A stretch of 64,000 bases of DNA, taken from the NCBI GenBank assembly GCA_009773555.1, contig WSXZ01000027.1:1-64000 (forward strand), given 5' to 3'. The translations under genes were made by a program, and so were the position numbers. Positions 45,603 to 54,593 of this stretch are shown in pieces. Source of the DNA: Methylocystaceae bacterium (lineage in GTDB: Bacteria > Pseudomonadota > Alphaproteobacteria > Rhizobiales > Beijerinckiaceae). The notes under the pieces were generated by a model. It did no database searches, was not told the DNA's origin, and saw nothing but the letters and a program-made list of their open reading frames with translations. The stretch's first letter is position 1. Each line of letters opens with the position of its first letter.

Positions 45603-45815
45603 GGGTATTGCTTCCTTGGGTGCGTTGGATCCGGCTTCCCGGTTTTGGCGGCGGACTATAGGGAGGGGGCGGGCGCGTGGCAATGCGCTCCGCACGGAAC
45701 CGCCGACGCGTCGAAATGCGCTATTGCCCTGTGTTTCGAATGCCTGCAGTCTCCCCGACGAGAACCCCGCTGAACAGTTCCAATTCGGAGCGCGCGCCGG
45801 ACATGAGAGCCGATA

Positions 45816-46823
45816 ATGGATGAAACCGTTAACGCCGTCAGTGAGACCGGCGTAGAGGCTCTCGTCACCAAAGTCGCGGCTGAGCCCGCGGACGTCCAAG
45901 CGGCCGCGCCCGCGGCGCATCCCCACGCGCCACATCAGGACGTGCGTCGCCTGCGGGCTGATGCCGAGGCGGTCCGGAAGGCGTTCGAGTCAGGAGAATT
46001 TCCCTACAAGACCCGTCTGAGCGAGAAGGTCTACCTGCGGCACATGGAACTCCTCCAGGTAGAGCTCCTCAAGGCGCAAAACTGGGTGAAGGAGACCGGT
46101 CAACGCATCGTCCTGCTGTTCGAGGGGCGCGACGCCGCCGGCAAGGGCGGCACCATCAAGCGCTTTATGGAACATCTCAATCCGCGCGGCGCGCGGGTCG
46201 TCGCCTTGGAAAAGCCATCCGAGCGCGAGCGCAGCCAGTGGTATTTCCAGCGCTACATCCAGCACCTGCCGGCGGCCGGCGAGATCGTTTTCTTCGACCG
46301 CTCCTGGTACAATCGCGCCGGCGTCGAGCGGGTGATGAATTTCTGCACCCCGAACGAATATCTCGACTTCATGCGCCAATGTCCCGATCTTGAGCGCATG
46401 TTCGTCAATTCCGGCGTTCGCCTCTACAAATATTGGTTCTCGGTGACGCGCGAGGAGCAGCAGCGCCGCTTCCGCTCGCGCATGAATGATCCCTTGAAGC
46501 AGTGGAAACTCTCGCCAATCGATCGCGCGTCGATGGACAAATGGGACGATTACACCGAGGCGAAGGAGGCGATGTTCTTCTTCTCCGACACGGCCGACGC
46601 GCCCTGGATCGTCATTAAATCGGACGACAAGAAGCGCGCGCGCCTTAATTGCATGCAGCACTTTTTATCTAGCCTCGATTATCCGAATAGAGATCATAGC
46701 GTCGTACACGGGCCCGATCCGCTCATCGTCGGGGCCAGCGCACACGTTATCGGCCGCGACGAGCACATTTTGGGCAAGTCGCTTGCGATGGATATCGATA
46801 AGAAGCGCAAGCGCACCCGCTAG
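45816..46823 (+). CDS. ppk2: Polyphosphate kinase 2
   Basis: 335 residues. Uses polyphosphate to phosphorylate nucleoside diphosphates (or the reverse). Walker A is LLFEGRDAAGKGGTIKRFME, Walker B and lid IVFFDRSWYNRAGVERVM and RSRMNDPLKQWKLSPID, typical of one-domain class I PPK2. A variable Ala-rich N-terminus covers about 1-45. It opens the accessory block between ppiD and tpiA. Confidence 0.93.
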   Translation: MDETVNAVSETGVEALVTKVAAEPADVQAAAPAAHPHAPHQDVRRLRADAEAVRKAFESGEFPYKTRLSEKVYLRHMELLQVELLKAQNWVKETGQRIVLLFEGRDAAGKGGTIKRFMEHLNPRGARVVALEKPSERERSQWYFQRYIQHLPAAGEIVFFDRSWYNRAGVERVMNFCTPNEYLDFMRQCPDLERMFVNSGVRLYKYWFSVTREEQQRRFRSRMNDPLKQWKLSPIDRASMDKWDDYTEAKEAMFFFSDTADAPWIVIKSDDKKRARLNCMQHFLSSLDYPNRDHSVVHGPDPLIVGASAHVIGRDEHILGKSLAMDIDKKRKRTR

Positions 46824-47380
46824 GGCTTTACGGTATGGGCATGGACATCGCGCCCGGAATGCCGCGCCAAAATCTCCTGTGCCTTGCGTTCGCGCTGAGA
46901 ATCCCGCGTCCGCACCCAGAGAAGGAGTCCGCCATGGCGAAGTTGTTCTTCGAGGTGTTTCGCGTGATGATCGCCGATCAGCCTGGCCAAAGCCGCGCCG
47001 AGCACGCCTGCGCTTCCTCCCGCGAGCAGCGCGCCCGCGATCACCGTCGCCAGGGCGCCGCCTGACGCGAATATGGCGCTGATCGCCGCGCCGGCGCCGA
47101 CATACACCAGCCCGCCGATCACGCCGCCTTGCGCATCGCCGATCGATTCCACCGACACGTAATGCGTTCGCGGCGCGGCCTCCTCGTCTTCAAGCTCGGT
47201 GACCTTCTTGTATTTATGACCGAGCTTTTCATCGACGGCCTCCTCGCTTGCGAGCAGACTGATCTCAGCGCGATCGAACCCCGACGACATAAGATCGTCG
47301 ATGGCCTCTTGAAGCGCGCCAGCGTCGTTGAAGACGCCAACGACCTCGCGCGTCTGACTCTGTTCTTCGTCGATTGTCAT
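46820..47380 (-). CDS. General-stress-type membrane protein with glycine-rich helices
   Basis: 186 residues from ATG 47380 behind AAGGAG. N-terminal ferredoxin-like fold (VVGVFNDAGALQEAIDDLMS, SGFDRAEISLLAS), then glycine-rich hydrophobic segments (GGVIGGLVYVGAGAAISAIF; ALATVIAGALLAGGSAGVLG) and a C-terminal strand region (GGLLLWVRTRDSQRERKAQE). It resembles the YflT/general stress protein 17M family. Function unknown. It converges on ppk2 with a 4-bp overlap. Confidence 0.7.
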   Translation of the reverse strand: MTIDEEQSQTREVVGVFNDAGALQEAIDDLMSSGFDRAEISLLASEEAVDEKLGHKYKKVTELEDEEAAPRTHYVSVESIGDAQGGVIGGLVYVGAGAAISAIFASGGALATVIAGALLAGGSAGVLGAALARLIGDHHAKHLEEQLRHGGLLLWVRTRDSQRERKAQEILARHSGRDVHAHTVKP

Positions 47381-47567
47381 GAACGCGTCTCCTTGAAAAA
47401 GGGCTGTCCGGCGAGCGCAAACCACGCCGTATCTTTTGGATAAGGGGTGGACTCGCGGAACTTCAAGCGCGCGGCTGGCCGATTGCGGCGAACGCCGCCG
47501 TGGCGAATCGACGCCTCGCTGCTGGGGCGGTCGTCGCTACTTGTTGTCACGCCTTATTGGTCTTGAG

Positions 47568-47603
47568 CTCATGGCCGCCATTTTAAACTCATGGCCGCCA
47601 TTT
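47568..47603 (+). repeat. Tandem 16-bp repeat, possible operator
   Basis: CTCATGGCCGCCATTT occurs at 47568-47583 and again at 47588-47603, one 20-bp period apart, each with a near-palindromic ATGGC-C-GCCAT core. It ends 31 bp before the ferritin-like gene. Two same-face copies suggest a regulator site. Confidence 0.6.
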
Positions 47604-47634
47604 GAATTGAAGCCACTAAGTTGGAGAAGGCAGC

Positions 47635-48048
47635 ATGTCCGTTGACGAAAAGACGATCGGAGCGCTGCGTGAGGCGCTCGACGACGAGTACAAGGCTCGC
47701 GCGACCTATCAAGGCGTGATCGACAGATTCGGGCCGATCAGACCTTTTGCGAATATCATCGAAGCCGAAGAGCGCCACGCGAACGCGCTTCTCCGTCTTT
47801 TTGAACGCTTCGGCATTGAGCCGCCGAAGGACAGATGGGCGGGTCAGGTCCCGGCGCCCTCGAGTCTTGCCGAAGCGTGCAAAGCGGGAGTCGAGGCGGA
47901 GATCGAGAACGCCGCGGTGTATGCGCGGCTTTTGGCGCAAGTCAGCGACGCAAGAGTTCGCGATGTCTTGACGCGGCTTCAACAGGCTTCGCAACAGCGC
48001 CACCTCCCGGCGTTCCGCCGCTGTGCGGAGCGTCGATCCGGCGTATGA
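47635..48048 (+). CDS. Ferritin-like (rubrerythrin/DUF2202-type) protein
   Basis: 137 residues, four-helix bundle. Di-iron ligands appear as Glu in LDDEYKARATYQGVI, ExxH in IIEAEERHANALLRLF, and Glu in GVEAEIENAAVYARLL, with a late QQRHLPAF helix. Possible iron or peroxide handling. ATG 47635 has GGAG upstream. A tandem repeat lies just before it. Confidence 0.8.
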   Translation: MSVDEKTIGALREALDDEYKARATYQGVIDRFGPIRPFANIIEAEERHANALLRLFERFGIEPPKDRWAGQVPAPSSLAEACKAGVEAEIENAAVYARLLAQVSDARVRDVLTRLQQASQQRHLPAFRRCAERRSGV

Positions 48049-48148
48049 GCGCTCTTCCTTGCATTGCGGTTGCAGGGAGTCTTTGCCGCTATCGTCACGG
48101 CTCAGCCTGGATTGAACATGATCGTTGAGAGAGGCAGCGGTCCTTCAC

Positions 48149-49279
48149 TCAACGCGCCAGCATCCAACCGCCGAGGCCGATGAGAACGACTCCCCCGATC
48201 AGGCGGCTGATGGCGGCGTATCGGGTATTGACAATTTTCTGCACGGCGAAGGCCGCCAATCCGAAGATGACGAGATCGTCCAGCATGAAGAAGGCGACAT
48301 AGAGCCCGATGTAGGCATAGTGCAGAGCGATCGGCAGATCGGTCAACGCAAGCAAGTGCGTGTAGATCGCCGGCAATGCCGCAGAGCAGATGAATTCGAT
48401 CGCGTTCACCGCGAAGGCCAGCGCAATCACCATGACGAGGCTGGCGATCCCAACGGGCGCGGCGACGATCTTGCGCCCCCACTGCATCGTGCGCTGGCGC
48501 TGCTCCATGTCGCCCACGTCGCAGACGACCTCTCCGCGCGACGCCGCGACGCCGATGAGATGGTCGAGGCCGAAACCGATCGCCGTCAGCGCGATGAGTT
48601 GCGTGAGCGGACGAATATATCCAATGAAAAGAAAAGTGTTGAGCCACGCGGTCATGAACAGGAAGTACAGGACTCCTGAAGCGAGCACGAACGTGCCCAC
48701 CAGCCACCAGATTTTTTGTCGATCCTGAATATTCACGATGAGAGATATCAGGTAAATCAGCACCCACATCGCGCACGGATTAAACCCGTCCGACAAACCC
48801 ATGAGCGCTGTCAGCGCAAGAAGGGAATGATGCGTCGGATCAACTTCGCCGATGAGCGGAATAGTAATTTTCGATTCGGCGGCGCGTCGCGCAACGGTTT
48901 CCTGGCCAGAAAGCAGCGCGAGAATTTCGCGCCCAGTGGTTTGCGCTGAGTCAAAGCCGATGACATAGCGCGAGCCGCGCACGAAGAGGGGAACGGCTGG
49001 GTCTTTTATGCCGTAGTGCTTCACCACTCTTCGAAAGAGCGCCTCGCTCGACGGCTTTGAAATGTCATGTAGCACGTAAGCGATCTTGCGCCGCTGTTTG
49101 AGAAACTCGATGGCTACATGGCAATGCGGACAGTCGGGCGAGAAAAATACATGCAGCTGGCCATCCTCGCGCCAGTCGATCTGCGCGGGCGGCGGGCTGG
49201 CCGGCTCTGCAAACTGCAGCCACGCGAAAGCGAGTCCAAGAAGAACGGCGAGCGCGACGCGAAATCGAGGGAGTTGCAA
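48149..49279 (-). CDS. Thioredoxin/glutaredoxin domain fused to a polytopic membrane domain
   Basis: 376 residues. A signal-anchor helix, then a thioredoxin-like domain with active site FFSPDCPHCHVAIEFLKQRR (about 46-130). From about 145 onward there are six or seven helices, including DGFNPCAMWVLIYLISLI and FICSAALPAIYTHLL, with paired Pro/Cys as in DsbD/CcdA-type electron carriers. A thiol-electron transporter is inferred. It lies within the accessory block and is read toward the ferritin-like gene. Confidence 0.75.
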   Translation of the reverse strand: MQLPRFRVALAVLLGLAFAWLQFAEPASPPPAQIDWREDGQLHVFFSPDCPHCHVAIEFLKQRRKIAYVLHDISKPSSEALFRRVVKHYGIKDPAVPLFVRGSRYVIGFDSAQTTGREILALLSGQETVARRAAESKITIPLIGEVDPTHHSLLALTALMGLSDGFNPCAMWVLIYLISLIVNIQDRQKIWWLVGTFVLASGVLYFLFMTAWLNTFLFIGYIRPLTQLIALTAIGFGLDHLIGVAASRGEVVCDVGDMEQRQRTMQWGRKIVAAPVGIASLVMVIALAFAVNAIEFICSAALPAIYTHLLALTDLPIALHYAYIGLYVAFFMLDDLVIFGLAAFAVQKIVNTRYAAISRLIGGVVLIGLGGWMLAR

Positions 49280-49620
49280 CCTTCGCTCCTTAGAAAATGC
49301 TCGAAAATGAATTTAGCAGATCTGGAGATTGATTAGCTGCGTTAGGCGGCGAACGTCCCGCGCGCCCTGGATCTCGACGTATCGTTGGGCTGAAGGCGCT
49401 AGGGCGCGATGGCGTTTCGCCAAGCGTCGTCTTCAAAAAAAATTCACCATAAAGTTAAGGCCCTGCTTGCACTGCAGATATCGCTTGTTTAGAAAAGGAA
49501 CGCTGAAGCTGGAAGAGGCGCGAGTTGTCCGAGGGGCCCGAGACACGCGCTCGGTCGACTGAGCCCTGACAGCTGTGGGCGGCGCGGCCGCCCCTTACGA
49601 GCGCCCCAAAAGGAAATCCT
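49280..49620 (+). other. Intergenic region with no recognisable gene
   Basis: About 340 bp between divergent genes. It has an A-rich stretch near 49433-49455 and presumably carries both promoters. I see no terminator, repeat or credible small ORF. Confidence 0.5.
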
Positions 49621-50058
49621 ATGCTGCGATCTCTTGGTCTTGCAGGAATGATGACGGCTGTACTTTTGACTGCGCCCGCGAACGCTTTCGACGTCATGGC
49701 CCCGGATTATGGCGGACGCGTGGAGCAATATGAAGCCAGGCTTGCGAGGGCGCGGGCCCGGGGCGAGCCAATCCGGATTGGCCCGACTGAATGCGATTCA
49801 TCATGCACGCTTTATCTGGCGAACCCCCAGTCCTGTGTTTCCGAGGGTGCGGTTTTCGGCTTCCATGCGCCCTGGTTTGGCGGGCCCGAGGGGGGCGTCG
49901 TCGATCCGCGCATGACCGCGGTCTTCGCCGCGCACTATAAGCCCGGGCTGCGCCAGGCCTTCATGGCTCACGTGCGACGCCACGGCAATCAAGCTCCGGC
50001 GCCCATGCTGCGCATCACCGGCCGCCAGCTCGCGGCGTATGGCTATCGCCTCTGCTGA
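49621..50058 (+). CDS. Secreted ClpP-like-fold protein of unknown function
   Basis: 145 residues. Signal peptide LRSLGLAGMMTAVLLTAPANA. The body shows GPTECDSSCTLYLANPQSCV then SEGAVFGFHAPWFGG, the pattern of COG3904-type periplasmic proteins related to the ClpP/crotonase fold, with two or three cysteines that may form disulfides. The end AYGYRLC is abrupt for that family. AAGGAAAT precedes the ATG. Function unknown. It ends 1 bp from the arsenite-pump gene on the other strand. Confidence 0.6.
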   Translation: MLRSLGLAGMMTAVLLTAPANAFDVMAPDYGGRVEQYEARLARARARGEPIRIGPTECDSSCTLYLANPQSCVSEGAVFGFHAPWFGGPEGGVVDPRMTAVFAAHYKPGLRQAFMAHVRRHGNQAPAPMLRITGRQLAAYGYRLC

Positions 50059-50059
50059 T

Positions 50060-51127
50060 TTAGGGTAGATCGATGGGCGCGGAGACTTGATCGGGAGATC
50101 GCAGCGCTCCGCGCTCGTACCAACCCTTGCTCCTGTTCACGATCGCGACCAGGCTCAGCATCACCGGCACTTCGATGAGCACGCCGACGACGGTGGCGAG
50201 CGCAGCGCCCGATTCGAAGCCGAACAGGCTGATCGCCGCCGCAACGGCGAGCTCGAAGAAGTTGCTGGCCCCGATCAGCGAGGATGGGCCGGCGATGCAA
50301 TGCGGTTCGCCCGCGAAGCGGTTCAGCAGATAGCCGAGTCCGGCAATGAAATAGACCTGAACCAGCAGCGGGACCGCGAGCAGGGCGATGATCGCCGGCT
50401 GGCGGATGATTTGATCGCCCTGAAAACCAAAGAGCAGCACAAGCGTCGCGAGCAGCGCGACCAGCGAGAGCGGGCCGATCTTTTCGAGAGCTTGCGCGAG
50501 CCTCTTCTCGCCGCCCGTGGCAAGCAGCCGCCGACGCGCGGCCTGCGCGATGATTAGCGGCACGACAATGTAGAGAACGACCGACAGGAAAAGCGTATTC
50601 CACGGCACGGTGATCGCGGAAAGGCCCAGCAGCAGGGCGACGATCGGCGCGAAGGCGACCACCATGACGGCGTCATTGAGGGCGACCTGACTCAATGTGA
50701 AATGCGGCTCGCCCTTGGTGAGGTTTGACCAGACGAACACCATGGCGGTGCAGGGCGCCGCTCCCAGAAGGATCAGGCCCGCGATATAAGAGTCGATCTG
50801 GTCCGCCGGCAGATAGGGTCGAAACAGATAGCCGATGAAAATCCAGCCCAGGAGCGCCATCGAGAAGGGCTTCACCGCCCAGTTCACGAAGAGCGTCACA
50901 CCGATGCCGCGCCAATGGCTGCCGACTTCACTGAGCGCGGCGAAGTCGATTTTCATCAGCATCGGCGTGATCATCAGCCAGATGAGCGCCGCGACGGGCA
51001 AATTGACCTTTGCGACCTCCATCGCGCCGATCGCGTGAAACGCGCCCGGCAAGAAATGGCCCAGCGCGACGCCGGCGACGATGCAGAGCGCCACCCAGAG
51101 CGAGAGATATCGTTCAAAAATAGTCAT
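50060..51127 (-). CDS. arsB: Arsenite efflux transporter, ACR3 family
   Basis: 355 residues, ten helices. ACR3 signatures: GLILLGAAPCTAMVFVWSNL (the essential cysteine) and SSLIGASNFFELAVAAAISL. It exports arsenite using the proton gradient. It follows arsC by 3 bp in arsR-arsC-acr3. The symbol arsB is often used for ACR3 pumps, although they are unrelated to the ArsB antiporter. Confidence 0.94.
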   Translation of the reverse strand: MTIFERYLSLWVALCIVAGVALGHFLPGAFHAIGAMEVAKVNLPVAALIWLMITPMLMKIDFAALSEVGSHWRGIGVTLFVNWAVKPFSMALLGWIFIGYLFRPYLPADQIDSYIAGLILLGAAPCTAMVFVWSNLTKGEPHFTLSQVALNDAVMVVAFAPIVALLLGLSAITVPWNTLFLSVVLYIVVPLIIAQAARRRLLATGGEKRLAQALEKIGPLSLVALLATLVLLFGFQGDQIIRQPAIIALLAVPLLVQVYFIAGLGYLLNRFAGEPHCIAGPSSLIGASNFFELAVAAAISLFGFESGAALATVVGVLIEVPVMLSLVAIVNRSKGWYERGALRSPDQVSAPIDLP

Positions 51128-51130
51128 GAC

Positions 51131-51658
51131 TTACTCCGCGACCGCGTTCGGCGATGTTGCGCCTTCCATCTCGCCGATCTCGCGCAGGCGCTGGCTGAGC
51201 GCGAGCTTGTCGAGGCGATGCAGCGGAATCGCGCAGAACTGATCGACGCGGTTGCGCAGATAGCGAAAGGCGGTGGCGAAGGCGCGCTGCTTTTCTATGT
51301 CGCTTCCTTCAACCGCCGCAGGGTCTTCGATGCCCCAATGCGCGGTCATCGGCTGACCGGGCCACGCCGGACAGGCTTCGCCCGCTGCGCTGTCACAGAC
51401 GGTGAAGACGAAATCCATGCGGGGCGCGTCAGGGCGGGCGAACTCGTCCCAGCTTTTGGACCGATAGTCTTCGGTAGGAAGGCCCATCGTCTCCAGCGTA
51501 TAGAGCGCGTAGGGGTTCACCTCGCCCTTGGGATGGCTGCCGGCGGAAAAAACGTTGAACCGGCCGGCGCCGCGCGCGCGCAGCAGCGCTTCGGCCAAGA
51601 TTGAACGCGCACTGTTGCCGGTGCAGAGGAACAGCACGTTGTAGATCCTGTCGGTCAT
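51131..51658 (-). CDS. arsC: Arsenate reductase, LMW-phosphatase type
   Basis: 175 residues. P-loop VLFLCTGNSARSILAEALLR (Cys12, Arg18); further redox cysteines in FTVCDSAAGEACPAWPG. Reduces arsenate to arsenite with thioredoxin or glutathione. Its start overlaps the end of arsR (4 bp), and the efflux pump follows. The C-terminal 20 residues vary. Confidence 0.93.
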   Translation of the reverse strand: MTDRIYNVLFLCTGNSARSILAEALLRARGAGRFNVFSAGSHPKGEVNPYALYTLETMGLPTEDYRSKSWDEFARPDAPRMDFVFTVCDSAAGEACPAWPGQPMTAHWGIEDPAAVEGSDIEKQRAFATAFRYLRNRVDQFCAIPLHRLDKLALSQRLREIGEMEGATSPNAVAE

Positions 51659-52071
51659 GGGCGAGACTCACATTTGATGCGTGCAAGAGAGTCGGCGGGC
51701 GCGCAAGGCGCGCCGCCGCAACAGTCTTCGGCGAGGAAGCGCGCCAGCGCATTCAGCCGCGACAGATCCGCCCGATAGACGATGCTGCGGCCGGTGCGGG
51801 CGCTGATGACGAGCTTCGCCTGCGAAAGGACGTTGAAATGGGCGGAGAGCGTGTTTTGTGGAACGCAGAGCGCCCGCGCGACGTCGCCGGCCGGCAGACC
51901 CTCGGGCTCGTGCCGGACGAGCAAACGGAAGGTCTCGAGCCGCGTCGGCTGCGAAAGCGCGGACAGACAGGATATATCGAAATAAATGACGGCGCAATGA
52001 CATTTCTGTAAGGCGCGCCCACATTGTTGCGCGCCCGTAGCTCTGTTACCCAAGCGTATTATCAGGAGCAT
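51655..52071 (-). CDS. arsR: ArsR/SmtB-family repressor, start uncertain
   Basis: Winged-helix repressor: [56 protein letters not shown]. The cysteines in [10 protein letters not shown] may bind arsenite. The only in-frame ATG (52071) lies 5 bp from the divergent tpiA ATG and would translate sequence that looks like an ars promoter/operator (ATTTCGATATATC near 51971-51983). The real start may be TTG 52053 or may have been lost in a small deletion. It is the first gene of arsR-arsC-acr3. Confidence 0.8.
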   Translation of the reverse strand: MLLIIRLGNRATGAQQCGRALQKCHCAVIYFDISCLSALSQPTRLETFRLLVRHEPEGLPAGDVARALCVPQNTLSAHFNVLSQAKLVISARTGRSIVYRADLSRLNALARFLAEDCCGGAPCAPADSLARIKCESRP

Positions 52072-52076
52072 TTCGC

Positions 52077-52829
52077 ATGACCCGTCGCCCGCTCGTCGCC
52101 GGAAATTGGAAAATGAACGGGCTGCGCGCCTCGCTTGAGGAGATCGAGGCGATCGGCGCCGCCTATGACGATGCGCTGCGCGCGCGCGCCGAACTCATCG
52201 TCTGCCCGCCGGCCACCTTGATTGCGGTTGCGCGCGATAGCGCGGCGCGCGGAGGCTTGGGCCTTGGCGGGCAGGATTGCCATGCCGCCGCCAGCGGCGC
52301 TCACACGGGCGATATTTCCGCAGAGATGCTCAAGGACGCCGGCGCGTCCTACGTCATCGTCGGCCACAGCGAGCGCCGTTCGGACCATGGCGAGACCGAC
52401 GCCGACGTTCAGGCGAAGGCCGCCGCCGCCCTGCGCGCGGGACTCACACCAATCATCTGCGTCGGCGAGACGCGCGCCGAGCGGGAGGCGGGCGACGCGC
52501 TGAGCGTCGTCGGCGCCCAGATCGAAGGCTCGCTCCCCGCCGACGCGCCCCCTTACATTGTCGTCGCCTATGAGCCGGTGTGGGCCATCGGCACGGGGCT
52601 GACGCCGACGACCGAGGACGTCGCCGAAATGCATGCCTTCGCGCGCGAGCGGATCGAAGCCAGGCTCGGCGGCGGCAAGAGCGGCGATGTGCGCATTCTC
52701 TATGGCGGCTCGGTCAAGCCGTCGAACGCCCGCGAATTGATGCATGTCGCCAATGTCGACGGCGCGCTGGTTGGCGGCGCGAGTTTGACGGCCAAGGATT
52801 TTATTGGCGTCGTGAGCGCCTACCGCTGA
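52077..52829 (+). CDS. tpiA: Triosephosphate isomerase
   Basis: Interconverts DHAP and glyceraldehyde-3-phosphate. 250 residues. Lys in VAGNWKMNG, His in VGHSERR, Glu in [10 protein letters not shown], and the phosphate loop [15 protein letters not shown] 52077 follows AGGAGCATTTCGC. Its usual relatives' neighbour ppiD is 6.5 kb upstream, so the arsenic/PPK2 block seems inserted between them. Confidence 0.97.
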   Translation: MTRRPLVAGNWKMNGLRASLEEIEAIGAAYDDALRARAELIVCPPATLIAVARDSAARGGLGLGGQDCHAAASGAHTGDISAEMLKDAGASYVIVGHSERRSDHGETDADVQAKAAAALRAGLTPIICVGETRAEREAGDALSVVGAQIEGSLPADAPPYIVVAYEPVWAIGTGLTPTTEDVAEMHAFARERIEARLGGGKSGDVRILYGGSVKPSNARELMHVANVDGALVGGASLTAKDFIGVVSAYR

Positions 52830-52920
52830 TCGCGTGAAGCTGGACAATCGGATCAGCGCAGATAAAGTCCCCTTTATTAGAGAGACTGGTTTTCTCTAAA
52901 TTGATTGAGAGGGGCGTGTC

Positions 52921-54006
52921 ATGAGCCCGAATGATTTCGGCGCCATTGAATTGGTCAAGGAAGACCGCGTCTATCCCGGCTCGCGATTCAGCGAAGTGCG
53001 CGATGCAGTTTTCGCCAATCCCTATCAAAAGGTTTGGGGCGCATCGGGCGAGCCGCCGCTCCCCTTCGTGATGCCGACCTTTTTCGACATGTTGCGCGCG
53101 CTTTGGCGGGGCAGGCACTTTTTGACGCAAGCCGCCGAACGATCGGTCGATGCGCGCAGTGATCTGCGGTGGGGGCCTGATAAAAAGGGCTTCAGACGCA
53201 TCGTGCATCCCTGGGGCGTCGTTCTGACGGGTTTCTGGGAAATCACCGAGGACAGCGGCTACACCGGCTATTTCCAAAAGGGCAGCAAGGCGCTCGTCGT
53301 CGCGCGCTATTCCAACGGCGGGGCGGTGAAGCGCGGCAAACCGCGCGGGCAGGGCATCGCCGGCAAGCTCTTCCCGACGACCGACCCCGACCATAAAGAG
53401 CCGTTGCAGACGGCGAACTTCTTCACAATCGACGATATCGTCGGCGCGTCGACGCGCTACATCAACGATGTCGATTTCGTCAATGCGCCGAACATCACGC
53501 TCTCAAACGATTGGGCGACCTCGCCCATCGTCATGACGGCGGGCGTCGTGTTCGCGATCACCGATAAGGATCCGACCGAGCGCCAGCTTCATGAAGTCGC
53601 CGAGCTCGGCAAGCCTCGCGATCTTCCCACCCGCGCTCCCCGCTTCATGCGCTTAAAGCTTGCGCCGGGTCATCCGCGCATCGAAGGAGAGGACCTCGAT
53701 TCACGCGACGAATTGCTGGCGATGATGTTCGACAAGGGCGATCCGACGCCGAAGCGCGAGATCGTTTTCACCATCGAGGTCACCGAGGATGGCGAAGTGA
53801 CCGGCCGCACCGGATTCAAGAAAGGAACGTTCCGCAATTGGCGGCGGATCGGCGCGCTGACGTTCGACAACGCCGTCGTCTCCTACAACGGCGATCGCGT
53901 CCTGCATTTCCACCATCCGAATTGGCGCATCGATCGCAACGATCCGGCGACCAGGTTCCGGCCCTCGCCAACGGGCGGCGAAGCGGAAAAAGTCGAGGCG
54001 ATGTAG
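52921..54006 (+). CDS. Catalase-superfamily heme protein
   Basis: 361 residues, shorter than catalases (about 480). FRRIVHPWGVVLTGFWEIT matches the catalase distal-heme segment, with His96 as distal histidine. GIAGKLFPTTDPD and QTANFFTIDDIVG resemble the following catalase strand and distal Asn loop. The proximal Tyr ligand motif is not obvious. It could be a peroxidase or lipid-hydroperoxide-type enzyme rather than a true catalase. It stands alone, 90 bp after tpiA. Confidence 0.65.
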   Translation: MSPNDFGAIELVKEDRVYPGSRFSEVRDAVFANPYQKVWGASGEPPLPFVMPTFFDMLRALWRGRHFLTQAAERSVDARSDLRWGPDKKGFRRIVHPWGVVLTGFWEITEDSGYTGYFQKGSKALVVARYSNGGAVKRGKPRGQGIAGKLFPTTDPDHKEPLQTANFFTIDDIVGASTRYINDVDFVNAPNITLSNDWATSPIVMTAGVVFAITDKDPTERQLHEVAELGKPRDLPTRAPRFMRLKLAPGHPRIEGEDLDSRDELLAMMFDKGDPTPKREIVFTIEVTEDGEVTGRTGFKKGTFRNWRRIGALTFDNAVVSYNGDRVLHFHHPNWRIDRNDPATRFRPSPTGGEAEKVEAM

Positions 54007-54081
54007 GCTTGCCGCCTCGCCAAGCGACCGATATAAGCGCGACGCCTATACCATGCTCCAACGACGAGGCGACGCGCTCCT

Positions 54082-54504
54082 ATGGCGATCGAACGCACTT
54101 TTTCCATTCTCAAGCCCGACGCGACGAAGCGCAATCTCACAGGCAAGATCAACGCGCTGATCGAAGAGGCGGGCCTGCGCATCGTCGCTCAGAAGCGCAT
54201 CCGCATGTCGCGTGAACAGGCGGAAGCTTTTTACGCCGTGCATAAGGAGCGCCCCTTTTTCGGCGAGCTCGTCGACTTCATGATTTCCGAGCCCGTCGTC
54301 GTGCAGGTGCTCGAAGGCGAGAACGCCATCGCGCGCTACCGCGAAGTCATGGGCGCGACCAATCCCGCGAACGCCGCGCCGGGCACAATTCGCAAGGAAC
54401 ATGCATTGAGCGTCGGCGAGAATTCGGTGCATGGCTCCGACGCGCCGGAAACCGCGGCGGTCGAAATCGCGCAGTTCTTTTCCGGCAACGAGATCGTCGG
54501 CTAA
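54082..54504 (+). CDS. ndk: Nucleoside diphosphate kinase
   Basis: 140 residues. Exchanges gamma-phosphate among NDPs through a phospho-histidine. [40 protein letters not shown], and the catalytic His in [20 protein letters not shown] are intact. A hairpin repeat follows. Confidence 0.97.
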   Translation: MAIERTFSILKPDATKRNLTGKINALIEEAGLRIVAQKRIRMSREQAEAFYAVHKERPFFGELVDFMISEPVVVQVLEGENAIARYREVMGATNPANAAPGTIRKEHALSVGENSVHGSDAPETAAVEIAQFFSGNEIVG

Positions 54505-54513
54505 TCGAGGCGT

Positions 54514-54578
54514 CATGCCCGCGCTTGTCGCGGGCATGAGATGTAACGGCGTGATGCCCGGGCCAAGCCGGACATCAC
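54514..54578 (+). repeat. Double hairpin repeat between ndk and the GST gene
   Basis: CATGCCCGCG (54514-54523) pairs perfectly with CGCGGGCATG (54529-54538). A second, imperfect stem GTGATGCCCGG/CCGGACATCAC spans 54551-54578. There is no T tract. It looks like a dispersed palindromic repeat that may also stop convergent transcription. Confidence 0.6.
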
Positions 54579-54593
54579 GGCTCGGCGCGGAAA

